Origin: Brachypodius melanocephalos
Taxonomy: Eukaryota > Chordata > Aves > Passeriformes > Pycnonotidae
Direction of reading: 5' to 3'
Assembly: GCA_013398615.1 (NCBI GenBank)
Contig: VZSR01002420.1
Coordinates: 1,080,510-1,144,509, forward strand
Length of the DNA stretch: 64,000 nucleotides
A model generated the notes under the pieces. It saw only the letters and a program-made list of their open reading frames with translations, made no database searches and had not been told where the DNA came from. Below, in pieces: positions 13,790 to 25,285 of the stretch. A program made the position numbers and the translations under genes. Numbering within the stretch: position 1 is the first letter of the stretch; each line of letters begins with the position of its first letter.

Positions 13790-15875
13790 ACCAGTTGAGA
13801 TGATGAGCTCTTTACATGGACTGATGAGGAAATGACTGAATGTCCTAAGGAAAACCACTATTGTCAGATCTACAAAGTATGGGTTCTGAGTTTTAGCTGG
13901 AGTCTCCCAGGGTGGTACAACAGCAATCTAGCACATAGTTTCCTGTCTAGGTAATAGCAAAACAAGTGGTAATACTTCACATGGCAGCAGTGTAGCATTT
14001 TTGCATTGCTGTACAATAAACATGGGATGGAAAGTATGTCCTAAGTTCAGAAAGGAGCTCTGTTGTCTAGCTTCCATAGTAGGTTAAAATTAGCAAACTC
14101 ACTGGAAATTTCTGGAGACTTATAGACTCAGCATCACTATGTACAAGAAGAGCATGTGAAGAGTGTGAGTGAATTTAACTAAGTGGAAATATTCACACAA
14201 AAAGCTGCAGATTCAAGAAGATACTTTATTAGTCATGAAAAGATAATTAATCACTTTCTGACATTTCATATGCGAATTCTCTGACATTGCAAGTCCACTC
14301 AAGCAGCATCTCGAATTACAATTGTATTTGTCTGTTTATGAACTAAAACACACTGCACAGTGTATTTGTAGCAAAAAAAGTGAGCAGAAAACACCACAAG
14401 ACCATAAGGAAATAAATGCCTCACTGGCTGAGGGAAAGGTCCATCCAACCCACTGTTCTGTTTTCAACAATGGCAGGAACTGATGGGATTTGGGGAGAGT
14501 AGTCAAGTCTGGCCCTTGTCTACAAGTACCTGTTTTCAAGGCCTTGTTTTAATGACACTGCCAATAATGCATGCTGTTGCTACCCATGCTAATTTATTAG
14601 CTATCACAAGGTTGTAAAAAGCCATACACCATCACAAAAAAACAGACTCTCTTGCAATACAAAGCAATAGGAATTCCTTAGGTATTTATTTCCATTGAAA
14701 ATTAGTCTGAGCAAAAATTACCCTTATTAAAAAAACCTCCCAAAACTGATTTGATAACACGTATTTGAAAAGCACATATATTAAAATGCCACAAATAGTT
14801 TGATAAATTCTGAGTCAAACAGATGTATTTAATTTATGAATTAATAAATCAAAATGTTGATTTAGATCAGTATTTGAACACTGTTCATCAACATTTTAGA
14901 TGTTGCTTCCATTTTACAAGTGCTGCTAAAATACAATGGAATTTCAGATGCTCTCCACATTGACTTAACTCATCTGTTATGGAAATCAATTGGGAATTCT
15001 TCTGAATGTCCCATTTATGAGAGAACAATTTCACCAGCCCATCCTTGTCTCCAAAAGCCAGAGTTCCAGTGCAGTAGCTTGTGTTGTGATTTAAATATTT
15101 CCATAAAACCAAATGTCATATTTTTCTGACAGTAGAATATGTAGTGAAAATTGAAAACATGTTATAAACAGACTGAATTACTGTATAATTAGGATTTCCA
15201 AGAAGGCAGACTGCAGGCTAGTCAGCATTTTAAAGATGCAGAAATAATAAATAATGGGATTGTTCACGTAATCTCTTCCCAATAAATACAAGTCTGCTAA
15301 CACAGATCCAACTGACATGGATCCAACATTTAATGACTTTTCTAAATCAATATTTCTCAGTCTGTGATTTCATTCACTTTATCAAAAAACAGTGGAATTT
15401 GAAAATAGTCTATCCAGGCGAAGTTTTAAAACAGAATGAAATTAAGAGAAGCTATGAAGCTGTGAAGCTTCCAGTGCTGAGAGTCACAAGTGCAGGTGGC
15501 TAAGCATGGAGGTAGAGAACATTGTTCATCTAATTCTCCTTACCCTCAGCTTTTATGTTCTACTTCAGTAAAATACAGTTGTATTCTTCCTGGTCTGATC
15601 ATGTAAGTCCAAACTCAGGGAGCCCAGCTGAATTAGAAGCTTGGAGCTGAAGCAGACCATATGCTACATGGTGTAATGCACAGAAATGCTTCAGGCTTCC
15701 TCACCATTTGTTGAATTGCACTCTTCCCCTGACAATCTTTATCTACCTCAATGGCAGTTTTTACTCATCTGAACTGTAGCAAGATGATATTTTACTATTT
15801 GCTTATTTTGACTAATCTCAATGCCTTGCTTTTGGCAATGAAGTAGGAGCACCCTTAAGAAGACAGTAACAAAAA
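13790..15875. other. Intergenic, nothing recognisable
   Basis: Single-copy-looking AT-rich DNA between the minisatellite and a CR1 fragment. The 74-codon minus-strand open frame at 14888-15112 and its plus-strand counterpart show no domain or splice context. An AT-rich palindromic patch lies near 14,826-14,850. No RNA gene or promoter-like GC-rich region is seen. Confidence 0.6.
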
Positions 15876-15878
15876 TAT

Positions 15879-15950
15879 TCACAGAATCATGGAATCATTT
15901 AGGCTGGAAAACTCCTCTGAGATCCTTCAGTCCAAATGGTAAATCCATTG
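15879..15950 (-). mobile_element. CR1 LINE 3'-tail fragment
   Basis: The stretch beginning CACAGAATCATGGAATCA followed by a GGCTGGAAAA...CTCTGAGATC...AGTCCAA pattern is the reverse complement of the conserved CR1 3' end. The element's 3' end is at the lower coordinate, so it lies on the minus strand. It is 5'-truncated to about 70 bp, as is typical for bird CR1 copies, and has diverged. It contains no coding sequence. Confidence 0.75.
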
Positions 15951-15959
15951 AATTAAGTT

Positions 15960-18900
15960 TTATTACTAAGTCTACATTTTGATACATTAAAGTTCTAGTG
16001 GAACTGTAGGAATGGCAAGTAAATTGACTTCCAGTTTCATGCTGGTTAAGAAGCAGAGCTCATCCTCATACCTTTGCTGGGTTTATCTGGACAACAGCTA
16101 CCAGTCAGTGCAGTGCAAATAGACAGGAACTTAACTTATTGCTGACATAAACTGCCAAATAATGTTTTGTCACCAGAATAAAAAGTGACATATGAAGGGT
16201 ACTCCAGGGATGAACTGACTGCAAATTTTAAAAACTAATGACTTGTCTGGAAATGCTCCTGTAATTTCAATGAACATAAACATTGTAACAATTTTTAAAT
16301 CACTCCAGTATAACTCTTTTTTCCCAAGCAGAAGTTTATACATAAGAATAAATAATTAGCGGTTCTCAAGCTCTTACACATTAAAAATAGACAGGAGTTA
16401 TGGTTGTTATTTCATTTTAACTGATGGGACTGATGTTCTTATAAGCAATTTGAACATACCACTATGTGTATCACTTTGAAGTACAGAAAGAAATCAAAAA
16501 CATGGTTAAGAGCTTAGTCCTGCCATTTTATTAAGGGCATGAAATATCACAAAAATTATGACTGCAAGCTGTTGTAACAATAGGTTGTAAAATGCCTGTT
16601 ATCTCAGCATACTCTTTACCACACATCTCAGGAGATGCATTATTCTCACGATCACCCCTCCCTAGCAGTACCTTACATTTGCACCTTCCTCCAGAGCAAT
16701 TTCTGATCAAGTACAGTTGTGATTTCTTTCTGTGAGGTGATTTGGAATTAGATAGTCCTATACTTGAAGAGGAAGCCACTAGAGCAAACAGGAGGGTTTG
16801 CTTCAAAAGATTCCTGTACTGAAAATATTAATCAGAGAATTCAAGGGTGTTTTATAATTCAAACTCCTAAACAGGGCCACGTCTGTCTCTTAGGGATGTT
16901 ATAAACCTGGCCACCACTGTCTATGTGTCTCTGGCAAGTAGGCAGCAACTTGTCACTTTGTAGGCCTAGAATCTTAACAGTTATCACTCCTCACACCCAG
17001 GACCATTACCACACTGACCAGGACTGTATCTGTTCCAGCAGCCTGTTCCTAGGACCATTCTTACCATGTATGGCACTTCAAGAGGTATTTAATCAAAAAA
17101 ATATTTATAATGCAGTTATTTCAGATGTGTACGTGACAACACGTAAATGCAATTGCCTTTGTTTCTTCCACTGTATTTTTGCCTATTTCTTGAACTACTA
17201 AATCCTTTTAATAGTTAATAGGAGTAATCATGTACAGAATCTGTTTTTTCCTTGGTGACCACGTGGGAGACAGATTGAAAATGTAAGCAAGACTTGCACT
17301 TTGCAAGCAAACAAATGTGCAGGTGCACATTGCCATTAAAAATAGCATCAAGAAAAATATGACAAAGCACATGTTGGAAAAACACAGAATCCAGCCAGAG
17401 CCAAAACCCACTGAAAGTACTCTGAAATATCTACCTTAAGTACTTCTACACGGAACATCCATCCATGGACAACCAAAGGAAAATTATTCTAACTGTGAAC
17501 TGCCAAACAACAGGCAAGAATGCTGCCATGAACTGTGATACACTTTTGAAAGATGAGCAAGAGAAGGAAGAAGAAACAACAGTAGGTCCACATTGCAAGC
17601 TGAAAGCAGCTTGGATGCAGTATGTTCTCTTGCTACTGAGCAGCAAAGAACAGGAATTTCTGCATGTTCTGGACATTTCTGAGGATCAAAACAAGATCTA
17701 ATCACCTGAACTGAGTGCCACTTTTTCCTCATTTTCTTGGATTCTTTCAAGTTTCCTGCTACATTTCTGCTTTGTGAGCAGTGAAGATGGGGGAAAATCT
17801 TGTTTCATCTCCTTGGCATGACAAAAAAACCCACCAAATGCATATATGATCAGTAAAAGGCATTTAGATCTACCAAGGACACAAGGGAACAAAATGTAAA
17901 GTATCATTTAAAAATATGCTTTCCTATTAACATTTAATGCTGTCACAATTTGCCTCTTTTTTATGGAACAACAGTATATAGCAGCAACCAAAGAACTCTT
18001 TTTTCGCAGTGATAAACTGAGAAAAAAGTTGGAACAATTTATTACTGACATCTCCATGATGTGTAGTCAGAGTGACGTAATACTTTTAATAATATTTTTC
18101 CAAACTCCAATTATTGCTTATAAAGGGATCCAACCGAGATTAACACCACACTCTGTATCAAGTGATAATATAAAGACTGCCTGACAGTGATTGGCTCAGA
18201 TTTCAAAACTCTTCTGAACAGAAGACAGTAAACACACTAAGACAGATTTTTTCCCTACAAGATAATTATTCATAGAGGGTCTCTTTTATCAACACAAGGA
18301 AACAGATGAAGAGAGTCATGCTTGTTGGTAAATATTAATGGGTTTAATTTACTAACAGTATTTGTCTCTCCAGAAGTGTTTCATTATGAAAAAAACTACC
18401 AAAGTGTGGAGAAATCCTGCACCTCCTAGTACCACATTCCTTGGCAATTTTTCAGAACTACTTTTAAGTAATTTTCTGTCTCCTCAAAGAATCAGTTGTC
18501 AATGATGAATTAATTCAATAGCCCAAATTAAATGTTTGTTTTAATGTAGAATTTATTTCATCTCTAATTTGCATATTTTGTTATGTCTTTTTAGCTGCCA
18601 AATTTACAACAGCTGATAAATAGAGCCTCCTAAGGTATTTATTTCAATTAAGCTTGGCTTCAGGGTGGTCCTTATTTCAGTCAAAACTAGAAAATTGATG
18701 CATGATTTCCAAAGCAAAAGCCACACCAAGTTGCAAAAAAATAATTCATTCTAACATTTGACAGAATTTCCCTGATGTGCATTCATGGTATGTTCCATAT
18801 TTTATTAATTGTTTATGTATTTTAGTTCTGTCTTTCCAACAGCCTATAAAAAAATCTTTAAATGTGGCTGTAAGAAATGGTAGAGCTGACATATCCTTTA

Positions 18901-21560
18901 ATTTTTTTTTCAGAAATAGATTCTTTCACTGATATCTCTTAGAAGCAAATACTCTGTTTTTTAAAATGCCAGTTCTTACAGAATACTATAAAACCTTGAA
19001 ACCATTAATGCATTAAATACAATTATAATTAACCACCAACACCTTTTCAAGTTAAGCATCACTAGACAAAAATAAGGAATCAAACTATAAAATTTAAGAA
19101 TACAGAAAATATGGTTTAGTGTTTAAATGCAAATGAAAATCACAAGACTTTTCCTGCTTGTCTTACAATGAAGTATTACATTTCATTAAAATGTTTTTGA
19201 GCAATCACGATGGATTTCACGAGTTGCAATGTTTCTAAACACCTGATTTACTTCATATTTGCCACAGAGACTAATATTAAAAGTTACCCTCTCCCCATTT
19301 CCTTCCATTACAATATCTACACATTTGTTGAATGTTTTCCTCTCACCGGAAAACATCAATTCAATAAAAATTACTTTTGATTGGCCTCTCCTTTCACAAC
19401 TGCATTACAAATATATCGGTAACAGTTGACACATACTAATACTTCTTCTCTACTATCACTTCTTATGTCAAGTAAACATATTTAACAATCTCAGCCACTA
19501 CATTTGCAAATAGTGTCACTTGTCACCTGAAAATACTTGGTGTAGTAAATCCATCTTAAAATATAAATTTGCTCTTTCTTAGGGACTAGTTCAGTAACTT
19601 TTCCAAAATGAAGAACTGTAACCATGTACTGCATTTCTTCCATGTTTTGGTACATATAGCATGTGTTGCTGAAGTCTACCCTTCATCTACTCAGGTAGGT
19701 CTCCATGCATATCTTATTTCACTATTTGAAATGTGTAAACTTCTATTTGAGCTCAGAGGTCGTACATGCTTTTGGGCCAACTTGTCTACTGTGAATTAAA
19801 ATTGTTGAGCACCTTCAGAAAACTATTCCTACCTCCCTCACAGACAGCTCCAAAATACCAGTAGTTATGAAAAGGATAAGACAATGCCATACAAGGTTAT
19901 AATTCACATAAAGAGCCATTTCTGTTGCTATATATTACTAGTTAATAGAATTTTATAGAAAAGACTCAGCAGAATTGCAAAATTGTGTTCGAAGGCATAT
20001 GTTCACAGGCATATATTGTGTATGTACATAAATTATACTTGCTTTTTGGCAGTAGTGTCTCTGGCTATTAATTTATATTTAAATCTTTGTCTTTAATATT
20101 CTGCTTCATTTGGACAATTGCATTGTATTTGGACAACTGCATTGTAGAAGGCTTGACAACATAATCAAAGTTAAGGTGATTAAAATCTTCTCTCTCGCTT
20201 TTTTTTTTTTCCCTTTTTTTCAGTGCTTTCAGATTAAACCTATTAAAGTTAGCACCATGTTGCACACTGGAAACACCTGGGTACAAATGCTCCTATTTGG
20301 ATGAAAGACCAAAAGTGTATGATGACAGTTGGATAATTACGGTGCTGAATGTCCTCAGTCACAGAATCAACAGATTTTAATTCCAACCAGTCATCCAAAA
20401 AAGTATATGCTGTATTTCAAAGAAATCATTTGCTTTGTATTTAAATGCCAATGTTTCAGAAACACAAGTTTGCAGACACATGACTTCAACAGAATTACAG
20501 CATTTACTGATGTCAAAAACATGGTACTGCCAGTTTCTGTCTTGCCGCAGTTTGTAGAGCAATAAGCACATTTGTTTATAATGGAGCCAAATAAACATTT
20601 ATCTTCATTTTTTTCCATAGGAATAGTGTCTCAAATGATATTAAATAGTTTGGTTTGTCACATAATACTCTTTCTGAAAGCAAGTATTAAAAGTTTTAGC
20701 ATTCCTACTAAAATAGCATTCCTAGAGAAATGAAGGAAACAGAAATTTTAAAGCACTTTCTCTTATTGCAATTTACTTAAAAAACAAAACATGAAAATTT
20801 AGAGTAAATTATCAAAAAATCCTGGATGTTGCAGTGCTATTGCCTTAGCAAGTGTCTTACTGAAAATAATCAAGCCTAGTGATGAATAGAGAAACAGGCT
20901 TCAAGATATATTACTTAAACTGTATTATTACTGCTTGACATGGCTATACCTCAAGCTCCTGAAAACTGGAGACACACTGTCCCATCATCTAGTGATTAGT
21001 AACTGCATTACTTTATAGCAATAATTTCTATCAGCTAAGTTTCAGTCAGAAGAAACAAGAATTACTTTTTCAGACAAAAATTAAAACAGTACCAGTGTAT
21101 CCTATGATATAAACAGAGAAGCTCCAGGCAAATGACAAAGAATGGAAGACATTAAATTCATGTCTCAAAACAAATTCTGAAAAAAGTAACCCCTTTACAG
21201 TTCTTAGCTCCCATCTTGGAGCACAGCTTAAAGGGACTGAAATCAATTTTCCTAGTCGAACTGCGAGAATTATTATGCCTAAAATACAACTTAAAATATT
21301 TTCACACCTTACACCCAAATAAATCAAATGACAAGTTTCATACATCAGGCAGTAAAAACCCCAAATGTACTACAAATAGTTGCAGTGGAGGAGAGCAACA
21401 TTCCTTTGGTACTTTCAGTGAGCTTGCCACAAACACTGATCAAGCATGCTACCTTCACTCTACAAGTGCTTCTGTTCCAACTTTTAACAGGGATGAGCCA
21501 GCTGTGAAGAGTTGTACTGAGCTTTCTTCTTACTGCAGTTCCTACCAGTATTGCTGCACT
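15960..21560. other. Intergenic, no gene seen
   Basis: AT-rich with only short open frames. A homeodomain- and octamer-like stretch around 18,480-18,660 (several TAAT cores and ATTTGCAT) has the look of conserved noncoding DNA, but this is only an impression. A GLI-core match lies at 18662-18670. A near-perfect 18-bp direct repeat (TTGGACAAYTGCATTGTA) occurs at 20110-20127 and 20130-20147. A T-rich tract lies at about 20,200-20,220. Confidence 0.6.
18662..18670 (-). promoter_or_regulatory. GLI-core candidate site (GACCACCCT)
   Basis: AGGGTGGTC on the + strand is GACCACCCT on the minus strand. It has the full GACCACCC core of the GLI consensus and differs only at the last base. It lies about 34 kb upstream of HHIP. 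A core 8-mer is expected about twice by chance in a window this size, so the match alone is weak. Confidence 0.25.
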
Positions 21561-21564
21561 GTGT

Positions 21565-21650
21565 GCTGAGATACTACAGCTGGCAGAGTTATAAGGTCAC
21601 CTCATCCAGCCCTTGCCCATTCAGAAGCGCTTTGCACCTTTCACTTATCT
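21565..21650 (-). mobile_element. Possible old CR1 tail fragment
   Basis: The run AGAGTTATAAGGTCACCTCATCCAGCCCTTGCCC resembles, with many differences, the reverse-complement CR1 tail pattern (GGACCTC...GTCATC...GTCCAACCCCCTGC). Boundaries are vague and the resemblance is partial. It could be chance similarity. Confidence 0.3.
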
Positions 21651-21659
21651 TTTATCATG

Positions 21660-22640
21660 AGTAGATTGAAGCAATTGGATTTCTCCTAATTAGTAAGGAA
21701 ATTTATTCTATAGGCTCCTTGAAAGTATTTTTTCCCTTGACACATTCATCTTTCATGTATTCTACTTGTGAGCAGAGCTGTGAACACTCTCTCTTCCCCC
21801 TAGCCTTTCTTTACATCTGTACAATGTACAGTTCCTGTGTATATCCCTGCCATCCTTTGGTTCCTGTTGTTCATTCCCTGTAGTAATTTTGTATGAATTG
21901 GGTGGATTAGATAGTGAGCTCTGAGAGGAAACAATCAGATCTCTGGTGTAGATGGCATCATTCTCCTAAGAGGTTTTCTGAAATAGACTTCTCACAAACT
22001 CCTAAGAACATCCTCCATACAAAGCACAGACAAGATGACCAAAATTAAGGTCTATAAAGGAGTCTGTTGAATAAGAATGGCAGCAAATTGAGATTAGTCA
22101 CTTCATAGCCAAATAAGCCACTTCTCTGATTATTCCAGGTCACAAATATCATGTAGGAGAGCCAAATATTCAGGGCCAGACGGTCCAGTTAATTCCACAC
22201 TTCATGGCTATCATTAGAAAGGCTAAGGACTTCAAAGGGTGTCACAGGAACTTACACCACTTGGCTGGACGCCACAGGACACAATACTCTGGAAAGGAAT
22301 AAATAGCAGAGCCTGATTGGAATGAGGTAATTTTGCAGTTCTCTGTAAAGCCCACTGTGATGACCAGACTTCAGAAATGAGACTTCTCATCCCACAGAAC
22401 TGAAGCCCACCTAAGAAGACAATTAAAGACACAGATCTGAGTGTTTCCCATGATTTATATGCCTTCTCTCAGATCAAAACAGAAATTACATGTATGTAAA
22501 ACAACATACATTTAGGTAGCCACAAAGTTTGGCCTGTGTGATGTAATCCAAATGCATTTAACAAATCATGACAGCTTCCTCAGCACGACCATTGCCTCTT
22601 CCCATTCTCCTTCAGAAAACAGGTGTTTAACAGTTTACTG
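21660..22640. other. Intergenic, nothing recognisable
   Basis: No coding exon, RNA gene or clear repeat is seen. Only short open frames without family resemblance are present. Confidence 0.6.
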
Positions 22641-22644
22641 TAAG

Positions 22645-22735
22645 TCATAGAATGACAGAATGGTTTGGTTTGGATGGGACGTAATCGCAGAATCAATCAG
22701 GCTCGAAAAGAGCTCTGATCAGGTCCATCAAGTGC
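22645..22735 (-). mobile_element. Two abutting CR1 3'-tail fragments
   Basis: A first minus-strand CR1 end (CATAGAATGACAGAATGGTTTGG and following bases to about 22685) is directly followed by a second, different-looking CR1 end (GCAGAATCAATCAGGCTCG...AAGAGCTCTGA...GTCCATCAAGTG, about 22686-22735). Each starts with the conserved 3'-terminal AGAATC/AGAATG block. The first is only about 40 bp long. This suggests a very short insertion at the 3' end of an older copy, or a duplication of the element's end. Confidence 0.7.
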
Positions 22736-25250
22736 TGTGAACAATAGTACTCGGTGGATGATATTTTAAGGCTCTGATGACGATAAGCCACAGAAGTTGT
22801 GGTCTAGTAAAATGTGCCTAGAGAAATAATCCTGCTATGCATAACATATTTTTGCTACCTGAGAGCAGATAAATAGAGTAGCAGAATAGTCAGAAATGGC
22901 TGCTGCCTGGAGAGCACTAAAAAAGATGTCAGCTATTAGAGAACTGTGCTTGTTTCAAGCATATCTCGAGGCTGGGCTGGAACAGATTCTACACAGATCA
23001 CAGAAACTTGACCCAGGTATGCAAAATAGAGGTTGGTATTTATATAATTTGGTAATTATATTCATACCATATGTCCACTGTCATCTGGTGAAGGCACAGC
23101 TGGGATTAATGGAGTTTTCTAGTATTTATTCAAGTCCTGCTACTTGTCGATACCATCCTCAAAACACCGCCTTTCCTCGCAATTCTTGTGTGGTCAGTTT
23201 TCAGTTTTTCAAATCCCCAAGGCACTTGATTTGTTCCTCTTATTATTTGCTAGCCTTTTAAATTCTCCAAGTATCCTACAGGCCATGGATTGGTCAATGG
23301 ATTATTAGGCTGTGCAGTTAAAGAATCCCATGGACCAAGGGCAACATTCATCAAAGACTTGGATGGAGGTGGCCAAAGGCATCACAGAACTGAGGGTGGG
23401 CCTGTTCCACAACTAAGCCCTGCATAGCCTCAGTCTGCTCAGTAATTCTTTTTAATTCATGCCTCCCCCATGGGGTAAGAAAGCTGGAGTAGGTGGCCTG
23501 CTGGTCCTCTGCCAAGCTTGTTTCCCCAGCTCCTACAAATGCCCAGACTTAACTAAGGGAAAATATACTGGCCAACTTACCAAGACCTCGGTTCCCCCAC
23601 AGACCCTTCCTGTCCCACACCTCTAAGATCAGTTTACTGCTCTTGTGTACAGTCTCACAGTCGGTCTCAATACCCCACTTGCCCCTCGCATTGCCCCCCG
23701 TGTGTCCCTGATAAATCTGTTGCTGTTTCCCAGTGTATCCCATCTCTCCTAACACATGCCTTCTGTGCCTCTGCTCCAACTGTCTGCTAACCCAAAGGCC
23801 TGGATGAGCATGAGGGAATAATGGCTTTTATACTATAAAGTGGGCAAGCCTTGTTCCCAGTTTCAGAGCCATGGTTCTGATCTTCCTGGGTGGGCTAGTC
23901 ATGACCCTGTCTTGACAAGAATTAAGGACTTTCCACATGGGTTGGGCACACGGCATGAGGGAAATGAATCAAAACAGGGATGGGTGGAGGACAGAAGGCT
24001 AAGTTGGCAGGAGAGAGTCGAATGAATGTGAGAAAAGCAACTCAGAAGGCCAGAGGACTTTGTAAATCTAGTTCTGGAAGGCTATCTGAATTATATGAAT
24101 GCTGCATCCTTGAGAAGTGGGTATAAGGTCAAGAGGAGGAAAAAAGGCAGATGACTTGGACAGCAAGACTTAACTACTAACCTCCACATAACTAGCTAAA
24201 GAGAGAATCCTAATACTAATTTCAACAATCTTTTCCAGGAAAACAAATTACTCACCCAGCTAGACCAAATATAGACTGAAAGCAATACTGAAAATACTAT
24301 ATTGAAAAAAAAAACCATACCATCTTTTAAAACATTTCGGTAACCTCATCTCTTTAGTACCCTCTCCAAGGTTTCTGGAAACTTGATGGTTAGAAACAAG
24401 CTGCAATTTTATGAGATAAATAAATACTATAATCTCCTTACACCCATGAAGCTCTATTCAATGAAGAAATTAACTATCTATGATACCATCAATATTGCAT
24501 TCGTCTCAAGAAATACTTCTATTATGCCTAAGGAATTTTATAACAAGTATCAATGAAAAGCAAAATCAAGCATTTGCATCAGATATCAGAATTTAAGAGA
24601 ATTATAGCATGTATTTGACCAGGACACACTAGTAATACTGTATAACTTTTGTGAACATTAGTAACCAAATAAAATTAACTTTAAAATATTTTTTCAAACA
24701 CCAAGCCATGCTACATTCCAAATTCATGAAATATTTTCTTAATACATTAAGTTTCAAATAACTATATTTAAGAATTTCACTGGTTTATGGATATTCACTG
24801 AAGATTTTTTTCCCTTGGTAAACTTGTCACTACTATTTTTCTTTCAGCCATTCAATTTGACTCATGTTCAAACATGAAATTGACCCATCTTATATTAAAA
24901 ACATGATAGTTTTTCTGTGGACTCCTAAGAGAACTGGAGTAGGCCCATAAAGAAGAAAAACTCCCTCCTCACTCCACGATACAGTGCATCAACTTCAAAA
25001 CAGAGTTTTCAGTTTCCTACAACACTTCCGCTGATTATGCTGTACCCATTTACAAGTTCTTAGTTCATTTTTTATTTCTCCATCCTCTGCAGACCATGCT
25101 GTTGATCACAATTCAGGCACAGTTTCACAGCTAGTTTCTTTCACAACCCATGCCCACGTTTCCACCAAAAGGGAAAGTTCTCCCTATTTCATTAAGCCCT
25201 TGGCCCCTCTTTTGTGCTAGCACTGGATCAGATGGATTGACTCTATTCAG

Positions 25251-25285
25251 CTGAAAACTATAAAAATTAATTAATTAGTTTTCAG
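25251..25285. repeat. 10-bp perfect inverted repeat (hairpin) with TTAATTAAT loop
   Basis: CTGAAAACTA (25251-25260) is mirrored by TAGTTTTCAG (25276-25285) around a 15-base AT-only loop containing TTAATTAAT, a homeodomain-type core. The arms match perfectly. I see no transposon terminal repeats beyond the arms. Confidence 0.8.

Noticed and set aside
20355..20400. CACAGAATCAACAGATTTTAATTCCAACC as a CR1 tail
   Set aside because: Starts like a CR1 end but does not continue with the expected blocks.
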